NCBI RefSeq assembly: GCF_001709345.1
Contig: NZ_MDTQ01000001.1
Span: forward strand, 3,361,307-3,425,306
DNA length: 64,000 nt
Direction of reading: 5' to 3'
Source of the DNA: Terasakiispira papahanaumokuakeensis
Lineage (GTDB): Bacteria > Pseudomonadota > Gammaproteobacteria > Pseudomonadales > Halomonadaceae
Below, one piece after another: positions 8,344 to 16,382 of this stretch. The notes beneath the pieces were generated by a model. That model had not been told where the DNA came from. It did no database searches and saw only the letters and a program-made list of their open reading frames with translations. The position numbers were made by a program, and so were the translations under genes. Positions within the stretch are counted from its first letter, which is position 1, and every line of letters starts with the position of its first letter.

Positions 8344-9606
8344 TTAATAAAACGTCAAAGCCGGGACGTAACTGATTAAGGCCAGTACCACAATCGCCAG
8401 CAGGTAAAAAGGTACCAGCTCTTTAACTACTGAGATTACGGTCGTTTTGGCAATGCCTGATGAAATATAAAGGGTTGTTCCCACTGGCGGGGTATAAAGA
8501 CCAATCGCCAAATTCACCACCATCATAAGCCCCAGCTGAACCGGGTCTAAGCCGATCGCGGCGGCAATGCTAGTAAATAAAGGCCCAAGTAATAACACCG
8601 CGGCGGGTAAATCAAGGAAAGTACCGACCAGCAGCATGATCACATTCATTGCTAGAATAACTTGCCAAGGGTCTGACAAAGATGCGGTCACCCACATAGC
8701 CAACGCTTGAGGCACCTGCTCCAGTGTCATAATCCACTGAATAATGGAGGAGGCCATGATGATAATCATGACGGCACCGGTCATCACACCCGTTTCAAGA
8801 ATCGCACGCAGAATATGCGACCACGTCATATCCCTATAGATCAAAACACCCACGATAACGGCATACGCGACCGCCATCACACTGACTTCTGTCGGTGTCG
8901 CAATCCCGAAGCGCAGCGTACCAATGACAAAAACCGGCATTAACAAAGCCGGAAAAGCATGCCTCAACTCAGACCACCATTTGCGCCACCCGCCGACCAC
9001 TTCAGCAGCAGGAAATCCACGCCTAACAGCGGCAAACCAAGTCAGTCCCAGCATCCCGACACCTAACAACACACCGGGCAAAATCCCCGCAACGAACAAA
9101 TCAATCATCGAGGTGCCAGACACCAGACCATACAAGATCAACGGGATCGAAGGTGGAATCAGCACCGAAACGGTGGATGAAGCTGCATTCACGGCCGCCG
9201 CAAACCCAGCCGGATAGCCATGTTTTTTCTGCACTGGAATTAAGGCATTACCCAAGGCCGAAGCATCCGCCACCGCCGAACCCGACACCCCACCGAACAT
9301 CACCGAACCGACGACACTGACGTGACACATTCCACCACGGAACCGACCAACAAGCAGCTGCGCAAACGCGACCAAATGCTCACCGAACCGGCCAGACATC
9401 ATTAAGCTACCGGCCAGAATAAAAAAGGGAATCGCCAACATGGGAAAACTTTGAGTCGGCGTATAGAGCCGCTGTCCGAGCACCGCTAAAGACTTCCCTT
9501 CAATTAACAGCGCCACCCCAGAAGCTCCAATCATGGCAAAAGCGACCGGCACTGCGAGCAAAAGCAACAGAGGGAAAAACCATATCAATATCGACATCAT
9601 TGTCAT
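8344..9606 (-). CDS. dctM: TRAP transporter large permease subunit (DctM)
   Basis: This 420-residue polytopic inner-membrane protein has the length and hydrophobic pattern of DctM. Family motifs include the N-terminal PLLLLLAVPVAFAMIG, the AIPFFILAGSLM segment, GVSGSAVADASALG and the IPPSIPLILYG loop. It moves a carboxylate-type substrate using the sodium or proton gradient, together with DctQ and the periplasmic DctP. It is the last gene of the leftward dctP-dctQ-dctM operon, with 6 bp to dctQ. The start could be the second or third Met. Confidence 0.95.
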   Translation of the reverse strand: MTMMSILIWFFPLLLLLAVPVAFAMIGASGVALLIEGKSLAVLGQRLYTPTQSFPMLAIPFFILAGSLMMSGRFGEHLVAFAQLLVGRFRGGMCHVSVVGSVMFGGVSGSAVADASALGNALIPVQKKHGYPAGFAAAVNAASSTVSVLIPPSIPLILYGLVSGTSMIDLFVAGILPGVLLGVGMLGLTWFAAVRRGFPAAEVVGGWRKWWSELRHAFPALLMPVFVIGTLRFGIATPTEVSVMAVAYAVIVGVLIYRDMTWSHILRAILETGVMTGAVMIIIMASSIIQWIMTLEQVPQALAMWVTASLSDPWQVILAMNVIMLLVGTFLDLPAAVLLLGPLFTSIAAAIGLDPVQLGLMMVVNLAIGLYTPPVGTTLYISSGIAKTTVISVVKELVPFYLLAIVVLALISYVPALTFY

Positions 9607-9612
9607 GCCACC

Positions 9613-10203
9613 TCAACTATAGTGAGTGACGGTAGGGTCACGGGCTTCAAGGCGTCCACCGCACAGATGGTTAATCGCGGCCAATAATCCGATACAGCTC
9701 ACCATGGAAAACGCATACACCAAGCTGCTGTAGCCATAGACCTGAGGGATACCGGTTTCCGCCAATCGGCTATATTGCGAAGCCTTAATAATTGGCATGG
9801 CGTAATACACCACCCCAGCCGAGACCAAACTGACAAACAGGTTGACCAACACCTGCAAGACTCGCCGCATGGATGAAGGCAATAACTCGACCAGCACATC
9901 GACCGCAATATGCCGCCCCTGTACCGCTGACATAACAATGCCTCCGGCCACACACCAGGGAAATAGGATAGACGGCAATTCATAGGCCCAAGTAATGCCA
10001 CTCCCCCAAAAATAACGCAGCACGACATTCACCAAAACCACGAGGAACATCGTCACCAAGGAGACCACCACTACAGCCCCACCAGACACATTAATCAGTG
10101 CGGACAGCCATTGGATGCAGCGCCTCACGGTGCCGGAGCCTTCACGCTCCGACACGGTTTGAGCCCGCTCATTAACTGAAGAAGGGTTCATCGCATTCAT
10201 CAC
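9613..10203 (-). CDS. dctQ: TRAP transporter small permease subunit (DctQ)
   Basis: This 196-residue protein has four predicted membrane segments. Its DctQ-family core includes VNVVLRYFWGSGITWAYELP and a later GRHIAVDVLVELLP. The N-terminal 35 residues are hydrophilic and longer than usual. It forms the membrane complex with DctM. Its start overlaps the dctP stop codon (ATGA at 10200-10203), showing translational coupling. Sequence gives no clue to the substrate. Confidence 0.92.
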   Translation of the reverse strand: MMNAMNPSSVNERAQTVSEREGSGTVRRCIQWLSALINVSGGAVVVVSLVTMFLVVLVNVVLRYFWGSGITWAYELPSILFPWCVAGGIVMSAVQGRHIAVDVLVELLPSSMRRVLQVLVNLFVSLVSAGVVYYAMPIIKASQYSRLAETGIPQVYGYSSLVYAFSMVSCIGLLAAINHLCGGRLEARDPTVTHYS

Positions 10204-11177
10204 TCGCCCGCCGTCGCCTGAAGCAACTCACTGACAAAATCACCTAATTGAGCTTGATACTTGTCATACACAGGTTGCGTCGCTTTGACGAAAGCTGCGC
10301 GATCGACTTCAGCAAACTTGCCGCCTTCATTTTTGATCGCTGTCTTCAGGTTCTCATTCATGATGAAGTTACGCCCGCGCTGGAACCAACCAGCCTGCTG
10401 CGCGGCTTGCGTCACACATTGCCGGTCATCTTCCGATAGCGACTGCCACCAGCCCAGCCCTGCGACAACAGGGGTGCTCTGATACTGATGACCGGTCAGC
10501 GAAATATAAGGGGTAATTTCATACAACTTAGCCGAGTAAATGTTCGTCAGCGGGTTTTCTTGGCCATCAAAAGTGCCACTGCGCAAAGCAGTCGGCAGCT
10601 CACTCCAAGCCAAAGGGGCAGGGTTGGCGCCAAGCGCTTTGAAAATATCAATCGACACTTGATCCGGTGGTGTTCGGATTTTGACACCCTGTAAATCGGC
10701 GGGCTCCTTCACAAAATGGTCGGTTAGGGTGACATTGCGAAATCCGTTATCCCAGAACGTCACAATTTTCAGGCCGGATTCTTGCGCTTTTTTGTCTAAC
10801 GCCTCACCAATAGGGCCATCTAACACACGCCAGACTTCCATTTCGTTTTTGAACAGGAACGGTAAACCCAGTGCACCAACCTCCGGTACGATCTGAGCCA
10901 GTGTACCTTGGGAATTAGCGCTCATTTGAATAATGCCCGCGGTGGCTGACGTGAGCATTTCAGCATCATCACCCATCGTTGCCGAAGGCGCGACATTGAC
11001 CGTTAAATCCGCTGAGCAAGAAGGCACAATCGCGGCAAACACTTGAGCCGCTTCATAGCGAGGATTACCCGGATTGGCCCCATGGGCAAAGATAAGCTCA
11101 TCAGCTTGGGCATGCGCGCATGACAAGCCTACAGACAATAGGGATGTAGCCAGGAACCGGTAGGTGGTTGATTTCAT
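10200..11177 (-). CDS. dctP: TRAP transporter periplasmic substrate-binding protein (DctP)
   Basis: This is a 325-residue secreted solute receptor. The signal peptide starts MKSTTYRFLATSLLSVG and is probably cut after SCAHA. DctP-family features include LIFAHGANPGNPRYEAA, then GVKIRTPPDQVSIDIFKALGA with the Arg that normally clamps a substrate carboxylate, and SGTFDGQENPLTNIY. I chose the start at 11177 because TGGAGT precedes it and the signal peptide begins there; a 33-residue extension is not supported. Its upstream region carries the second copy of the 42-bp block, which ties transport to the split-transketolase operon. Confidence 0.93.
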   Translation of the reverse strand: MKSTTYRFLATSLLSVGLSCAHAQADELIFAHGANPGNPRYEAAQVFAAIVPSCSADLTVNVAPSATMGDDAEMLTSATAGIIQMSANSQGTLAQIVPEVGALGLPFLFKNEMEVWRVLDGPIGEALDKKAQESGLKIVTFWDNGFRNVTLTDHFVKEPADLQGVKIRTPPDQVSIDIFKALGANPAPLAWSELPTALRSGTFDGQENPLTNIYSAKLYEITPYISLTGHQYQSTPVVAGLGWWQSLSEDDRQCVTQAAQQAGWFQRGRNFIMNENLKTAIKNEGGKFAEVDRAAFVKATQPVYDKYQAQLGDFVSELLQATAGE

Positions 11178-11305
11178 GACAGACTCCAGGGGTATTGGAC
11201 TTATTATATTCCCGCGAATGAATCGTATTTCTGCGATTGGACGCCTCAATTTCAGTATTTTTATGGTAGCGACCAAACCCTATATTTGACATAACGCCCG
11301 ATGAA

Positions 11306-11347
11306 TTCAATAAGGCACTCTTAAATAAGAGTTAAGCTAGGCTTAAC
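11306..11347. promoter_or_regulatory. Shared 42-bp operator block, copy 2
   Basis: This copy has TTCAATAAG, three bases, CTCTTAAA, five bases, then GTTAAGCTAGGCTTAAC, a better palindrome than copy 1. It lies about 130 bp before the dctP start, in the same orientation relative to dctP as copy 1 is to the transketolase N-subunit gene. A further TTTAACG half-site-like string follows at about 11359. It is likely the binding site of the locus regulator. Confidence 0.6.
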
Positions 11348-11563
11348 GGTTATATTTGGTTTAACGTTCATAATGAAGAGACAACGGGGTAGGCCTGCTT
11401 TATCGCATTCACGCCTTCACTCCTATCCCCATCACTCACTTGAACACCCACCTGACCCTATTCCGCCTTACGCTGCCCATGAGGGTCTCTTCCTTACTGA
11501 GTCGGCTCAACCCTTTTTTGTGATTCGATTGTCGCTCAAGCGGCGTGATCAAATCACAAAAAA

Positions 11564-11598
11564 TTGACAGCTTGATCATATTTGTACAAGACTTGTAT
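11564..11598 (+). promoter_or_regulatory. Promoter region of the photoprotection cluster with TTGTAC-type direct repeat
   Basis: A consensus -35 hexamer TTGACA (11564-11569) is followed by TTGTACA (11582-11588) and TTGTAT (11593-11598), two similar half-sites 11 bp apart. MerR-family LitR/CarH regulators recognise TGTACA-like repeats overlapping such promoters (from memory of the family), and a LitR-like gene is second in this cluster. Repression by that regulator is an inference. The ribosome-binding site AGGAGGG follows at 11612-11618. Confidence 0.45.
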
Positions 11599-11625
11599 CG
11601 TTTAATCGTGCAGGAGGGGCCTTTC

Positions 11626-12585
11626 ATGACAGCCTTTGACCCCGCGACCATCCAGGTCGGTATCAGCCAATGTTTACTCGGTGAGCCGGTCCGTTACGAT
11701 GGCGGCCACAAGCACTCGACTTTCTGCACCGGTGTACTCTCCGATTACTTTGCCTTCCAGCCGGTATGCCCCGAAATGGGGGCCGGCCTAGGCACGCCGA
11801 GGGAATCCATTCGGCTGGTCGGTGAAGCCCATTCGCCACGATTAATCAGCTCCCGCAGTCAAACGGATGTGACCGATGCGATCGACGCCTACATTGAGGC
11901 CACTTTACCCAAGCTCGACCACCTCTCTGGCTTCATTCTGATGCGTAAATCGCCTAGCTGCGGCATGGAAAGAGTCAAGGTCTATACGGCTCAAGGTCAC
12001 CCCCAAGCGCAAACCGGACAAGGCCGTTTTGCGCAAGCGCTCATGCAGGCCTATCCGCTGCTGCCGGTCGAGGAAGAAGGTCGTTTAAATGACCCTGGGC
12101 TGCGTGAAAACTTTATTAATCGGGTATTGATCTGGCATGACTGGCGCAGTTGCCAACACCAAGGCATGAATAGCCGCCAGTTGGTGGATTTTCACACCCG
12201 CCACAAATACCTGCTGATGGCCCATTCACAATCGGCCTATCGGCAATTGGGGCCTTTGGTCGCGCAAGCGGGTCAGAACGAGATCAAATCACAGGCAGAG
12301 CGCTACATTCAGACCTTCATGCAAGCTCTGGCCAAGCCCGCCAACCGTCAGGGCCACACCAATGTACTGCAACATATTCAGGGGTTTATCAGCTCGCAAT
12401 TAGCCCCCTCTCAGCGCCAACAATTGGCTGACATCATCATGCAATATCGATCCGGTCAAATTCCGTTAATCGTTCCGGTAACCTTATTACAGCACCATAT
12501 GATCCATCAGGCGCAGGCTTACCCTGCCTTAACAGGCTACTTAGCGCCTCATCCCGCTGAGATTGGATTACGCAATGCCATTTAA
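11626..12585 (+). CDS. DUF523 plus DUF1722 protein (YbgA-like)
   Basis: This two-domain protein has 319 residues. The N-terminal DUF523 domain begins QVGISQCLLGEPVRYDGGHK and carries conserved Cys residues (SQCLLG, VCPEMGAGLG, SPSCGM). The C-terminal DUF1722 (YbgA) domain has WHDWRSCQHQG, DFHTRHKYLLMAHS and VPVTLLQHHM. The biochemical role is unknown. In many gammaproteobacteria this gene sits beside photolyase and shares its light or stress regulation. The start at 11626 is fixed by AGGAGGG 7 bases upstream. Confidence 0.9.
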   Translation: MTAFDPATIQVGISQCLLGEPVRYDGGHKHSTFCTGVLSDYFAFQPVCPEMGAGLGTPRESIRLVGEAHSPRLISSRSQTDVTDAIDAYIEATLPKLDHLSGFILMRKSPSCGMERVKVYTAQGHPQAQTGQGRFAQALMQAYPLLPVEEEGRLNDPGLRENFINRVLIWHDWRSCQHQGMNSRQLVDFHTRHKYLLMAHSQSAYRQLGPLVAQAGQNEIKSQAERYIQTFMQALAKPANRQGHTNVLQHIQGFISSQLAPSQRQQLADIIMQYRSGQIPLIVPVTLLQHHMIHQAQAYPALTGYLAPHPAEIGLRNAI

Positions 12586-12612
12586 TCTGACGCACGCTCG
12601 CCCCTGTGAGCA

Positions 12613-13581
12613 ATGCGCGCTCATCCGCACAACGATACACTCATGACTATGAATAAACTGACGACCAGTCACGGACAGCCGCTTTATCCCATTCGCGAAG
12701 TCTCGCGTTTGACTGGGGTTAATCCCGTCACCTTACGCGCTTGGGAGCGCCGTTATGGCTTGATCACGCCACAACGTACGCCCAAGGGGCATCGCCTTTA
12801 TGCTGAGAGTGAGATCCAACGGATCCAAACCGTTCTACAATGGTTAAACCGGGGCGTTCCCGTAAGCCAAGTGCGGGAACTGTTGGAGCAGCGCAGTGAG
12901 CCCCTTCACACCTCACCAGAGATCGCCCCCCCGAACAATGTTCAAAGTGAATGGGCAGGACTGCAGGAAAGAGCCTTCCAAGCAGTGACGCGTTTGGATG
13001 AACAAGTGCTGGATGCCCTCTTTAACGAAGTCCTGTCGGTGTACCCGCCGACCACCGCAGATGAACACCTATGGCAACCCCTACTTTCGGCGCTTCGTCA
13101 GCGCTGGCAGGATCACATGGGCGCAGAGATTGAGCGCCAACTATTCACGACCGTATTACACACCCGCATCTCGGCACGGTTGTACCAACGTCGTCAGCAT
13201 CAATCGCACCATCAACCCCGTCTGTTGATGGTGCCGTTAGGCAGCCCACAAGGCCCGGCTTACTGGCTACAACTGTTACGCATTGCGGATATCCCGATGC
13301 GTTTGCACTGGTTGGATGATGCCGTGAACTTGTCCCATCTGCCGTTACTGGCCGAACGCTTAAAGCCTATGGGCTTGGTGTTAGTCGGCGAAACACACTT
13401 GGATGCTGAGCAGCAACGCCAACTGCTGAAACTGACCCAGCACTTGCCGTGTGGTTTAGCCTTGTCCGGCAGCAGCGCCGTCATCCACCAAACGGAACTG
13501 GGTCATGTGCCGATTTCCTGCTGGCCGGAGCTGGACATGAGCTTAATCGAACATTGGTTGAAAGTGGCCGATGACACCTGA
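12613..13581 (+). CDS. MerR-family transcriptional regulator, LitR/CarH-like
   Basis: The N-terminal MerR helix-turn-helix is clear: YPIREVSRLTGVNPVTLRAWERRYG, followed by TPKGHRLYAESEIQRI and GVPVSQVRELLEQ. The C-terminal half resembles the ligand domain of LitR/CarH regulators. It lacks the cobalamin signature DxHxxG and the upstream E-H pair. The region where it should occur reads PRLLMVPLGSPQGPAYWLQ. It is therefore probably a non-B12 member that responds to another signal. The start is uncertain: ATG codons at 12613, 12643 and 12649 all lack a strong ribosome-binding site. It likely controls its own cluster. Confidence 0.85.
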   Translation: MRAHPHNDTLMTMNKLTTSHGQPLYPIREVSRLTGVNPVTLRAWERRYGLITPQRTPKGHRLYAESEIQRIQTVLQWLNRGVPVSQVRELLEQRSEPLHTSPEIAPPNNVQSEWAGLQERAFQAVTRLDEQVLDALFNEVLSVYPPTTADEHLWQPLLSALRQRWQDHMGAEIERQLFTTVLHTRISARLYQRRQHQSHHQPRLLMVPLGSPQGPAYWLQLLRIADIPMRLHWLDDAVNLSHLPLLAERLKPMGLVLVGETHLDAEQQRQLLKLTQHLPCGLALSGSSAVIHQTELGHVPISCWPELDMSLIEHWLKVADDT

Positions 13582-13628
13582 TTTCGTCGTCCAATCATCA
13601 ACCTCACGGACCACACAAGGAGTATGCC

Positions 13629-15053
13629 ATGACAGCGTCAACGCAACTGGTCTGGCTCCGACATGATTTGAGAGTGATGGATAACCCAGCCTTGTATGAT
13701 GCCTCACAGCATGGCCCGGTCACGGCGGTGGTCACCCTCACCCCCAAGCAATGGCAGCAGCATGATCGCGCCCCGGTTCAAGTCGATCTACTGCTGCGCC
13801 ATCTCAAGACCTTGCAGCAGGCCCTGGGAGACTCCGGCATCAGCCTCAAAGTTTGCCAAGTGGATGACTTTGCGGCCGTTCCTGAGGCCCTGCTGGCGCT
13901 GGCCCGCCAGCTTAAAATCACGCACCTTCGCTTCAATGATCAATACGAGTGGGATGAACGCATACGTGATGATGCGGTTGAGACCGCTTTCCAAGCGGCT
14001 GGCTATTCCGTTCACCGCTACTTAGACCAAACACTCTTCGCGCCCGGCCAACTACTGACAGGACAAGGCGATTACTACACCGTCTTTACGCCTTTCTACA
14101 AGCGCTGGCTTTCACGCCTTCTCGAAGTGGATCTCACGCCCCTACCTGCCCCTAACCATCAATCGGGCCCAGTCGAACATGACCCCTTGCCCACACAATT
14201 ACCAGGATGGGAAAGCCCGATCGCCTCAACACTTTGGCCGGCGGGCTGTGAGCACGCATTGGCACGCCTGGATCATTTCGTCGATGAGCATCTCATCAAC
14301 TATGACACACAGCGGGATCTGCCCGCCGTTGAAGGCACCAGCACCTTGTCGCCTTATTTGGCGCTGGGGGCGGTATCCATTCGCCAGTGTCTACAAGCCG
14401 TGATGGCCCACACCCAAGGGCAAGTCCCAACCGGCAAAGATGGGCCGGGACGCTGGGTGGCAGAGCTGGTCTGGCGAGAATTCTATCGACACATTATGGC
14501 GGGCTTCCCCCGAGTCTGTCGTTACCGCGCGTTCAAAACCGAAACGGAGCGGCTCAGCTGGCGGGAAGACCCAGAAGGGCTCTCGCGCTGGCAAGCGGGT
14601 CAAACAGGATTCCCTCTAGTCGATGCCGCCATGCGCCAGCTAGTGCAAACCGGTTGGATGCATAACCGCTTAAGGATGCTTACCGCCATGTTTTTATCCA
14701 AACACCTCTTGATTGATTGGCGCCTGGGTGAACAGTTTTTTATGCAGCACCTGGTCGATGGCGATCTCGCCGCTAACAACGGCGGCTGGCAATGGGCCGC
14801 CTCGACCGGTACCGATGCCGCCCCATATTTCCGTTTGTTCAACCCCTACCGACAATCTGAGCGCTTTGACCTCCAGGGAGAGTTTATTCGAAAGTTTATA
14901 CCCGAGTTACACAGCCTTTCGAATAAATCGATTCATCAGCCGCCAACATCTCAATGTGATCAGCTGAACTATCCCCATCCATGCGTTGACCTTAAAGAAG
15001 CACGCGATCGTGTCATGCATGCATTCGATGCGATAAAAGTAGAAAAAACCTGA
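13629..15053 (+). CDS. phrB: Deoxyribodipyrimidine photolyase (class I CPD type)
   Basis: This light-driven flavoenzyme splits pyrimidine dimers. At 474 residues it matches PhrB. The N-terminal Rossmann antenna domain starts LVWLRHDLRVMDNPAL. The FAD domain has WVAELVWREFYRHIMAGFP, GFPLVDAAMRQL, GWMHNRLRMLTAMFLSKHLL and the WQWAASTGTDAAPYFRLFNP signature. A ribosome-binding site (AAGGAG) precedes the ATG. It is third in the rightward cluster after the LitR-like regulator. Confidence 0.97.
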   Translation: MTASTQLVWLRHDLRVMDNPALYDASQHGPVTAVVTLTPKQWQQHDRAPVQVDLLLRHLKTLQQALGDSGISLKVCQVDDFAAVPEALLALARQLKITHLRFNDQYEWDERIRDDAVETAFQAAGYSVHRYLDQTLFAPGQLLTGQGDYYTVFTPFYKRWLSRLLEVDLTPLPAPNHQSGPVEHDPLPTQLPGWESPIASTLWPAGCEHALARLDHFVDEHLINYDTQRDLPAVEGTSTLSPYLALGAVSIRQCLQAVMAHTQGQVPTGKDGPGRWVAELVWREFYRHIMAGFPRVCRYRAFKTETERLSWREDPEGLSRWQAGQTGFPLVDAAMRQLVQTGWMHNRLRMLTAMFLSKHLLIDWRLGEQFFMQHLVDGDLAANNGGWQWAASTGTDAAPYFRLFNPYRQSERFDLQGEFIRKFIPELHSLSNKSIHQPPTSQCDQLNYPHPCVDLKEARDRVMHAFDAIKVEKT

Positions 15054-15124
15054 AAATAAGCGTGTTTTAGACTAAAAATATTCACCACTATCGATTCGAT
15101 AACCCTGTCGCCAGGAGAGGATCA

Positions 15125-15553
15125 ATGCCCACCCAAGCACAGGTTGAAGCTTTCTTTGACTTTTACAAAAAACTAGACAAAACTTCTACATGCGATTTAG
15201 GTCAGATCTATCATGCCGAGATCACCTTCACTGATCCCTTTCATCGTATCGAAGGGCTCACCGCACTGATCAGCTACTTTGATGAGCTGTATGCCGAAGT
15301 CAAGGCAATCGATTTTGACTTTAGTGAGGCGGATATCTGTGGATCAAGGGTTTGGGCGCAATGGTGCATGACATTAGTCCACCCCAAACTCAATCGCGGA
15401 CGCCCGGTACAAGTCGAGGGCTGCAGTCGACTGGACTGGGCCGATGACAAAGTCATTCAGCACCAAGATTTTTTTGATGCAGGTGCCATGCTGTATGAAC
15501 AACTACCGTGGGTAGGGGCCTTGATTCGGTATATCCGCCAGCGTATGGGGTAA
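15125..15553 (+). CDS. NTF2-like (SnoaL-like) protein
   Basis: This 142-residue protein has the cone-shaped NTF2/SnoaL pattern: an N-terminal helix (VEAFFDFYKKLDK), YHAEITFTDPFHRIEGL, then a curved beta sheet ending DWADDKVIQHQDFFDAGAML. Members are small-molecule enzymes or binding proteins and the ligand here is unknown. AGGAGAGGAT precedes the ATG. It recurs beside photolyase, DUF1365 and cyclopropane-synthase genes (recollection of such clusters), which suggests a part in lipid modification or photo-oxidative defence. Confidence 0.8.
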   Translation: MPTQAQVEAFFDFYKKLDKTSTCDLGQIYHAEITFTDPFHRIEGLTALISYFDELYAEVKAIDFDFSEADICGSRVWAQWCMTLVHPKLNRGRPVQVEGCSRLDWADDKVIQHQDFFDAGAMLYEQLPWVGALIRYIRQRMG

Positions 15554-15608
15554 CCACCGTCAAGGTACAGGTACAAGCCAACAATGCTTACGCAACAGGA
15601 GGTGGATG

Positions 15609-16382
15609 ATGGCAAAAACCAATCGCTTGCCCGCCGACGCCCGCATTTGGATCACCGGCGCCAGTAGCGGCATTGGTGCTGCCGTGGCTCAGCGTCTCCT
15701 ACGCCAAGGCTATCGTTTAGTGCTCAGCGGACGCCGCCGAGAACCTCTAGACGCCATTGCTCAAACCGCCCCAGCCTCACAAACCCTGGTATTACCGCTA
15801 GACATCACCGACCTGGCTGCGGTGCAGGCCGCAGGCACACAGATCCAACAGCACTGGGGCGCATTGGATGCCGCCGTGTTGAATGCCGGCACCTGTGAAT
15901 ATCTAGACGCTCGCCAGTTTGATAGCACACTGGTCCGCCATGTGATGGAGACCAACGTGATGGGGCTCGTGCACTGCATTGAAGCCAGCTTACCGTTATT
16001 GCGGCAAGGGCGAGATCCGCTACTGATGGCGGTTTCAAGCGCGGCCGCCTATTGCCCCTTACCCCGTGCCGAAGCCTATGGGGCATCGAAAGCCGCTGTC
16101 AGCCACTTTATCGAATCACTACGGAATGACCTCAGCCCACAGGGGATTGATGTCAGTGTGGTCTATCCTGGCTTTGTCGAGACTCCGCTCACCGAGCGCA
16201 ATGACTTCGCCATGCCCATGCAAGTCGATGCTGACACCGCCGCAGCCCATATTCAGCGGGGTCTTGAGCAACATCGGCGGCAAGTCCGCTTTCCTGGTTT
16301 TTTTGTGGCCTTGGTGCAAGCACTGGGCGCACTTCCCTTGTCACTGCGGTTTTGGCTCACTCGAAAAATGGTACGTTCATGA
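15609..16382 (+). CDS. SDR-family oxidoreductase of the cfa/photolyase cluster
   Basis: This short-chain dehydrogenase has 257 residues. It shows ITGASSGIGAAVAQRL near the N-terminus, NAG in LNAGTCEY, a Ser in AVSSAAAY and the catalytic YGASK. A hydrophobic C-terminus (FFVALVQALGALPLSLRFWL) may attach it to the membrane. I prefer the ATG at 15609, which is 6 bases from AGGAGG; the ATG three bases earlier is too close. It overlaps the next gene by four bases (ATGA). The substrate is unknown, possibly a lipid. Confidence 0.9.
   Translation: MAKTNRLPADARIWITGASSGIGAAVAQRLLRQGYRLVLSGRRREPLDAIAQTAPASQTLVLPLDITDLAAVQAAGTQIQQHWGALDAAVLNAGTCEYLDARQFDSTLVRHVMETNVMGLVHCIEASLPLLRQGRDPLLMAVSSAAAYCPLPRAEAYGASKAAVSHFIESLRNDLSPQGIDVSVVYPGFVETPLTERNDFAMPMQVDADTAAAHIQRGLEQHRRQVRFPGFFVALVQALGALPLSLRFWLTRKMVRS

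Noticed and set aside
12613-13581. B12-dependent photoreceptor CarH
   Set aside because: The DxHxxG and E-H motifs needed for adenosylcobalamin are missing.
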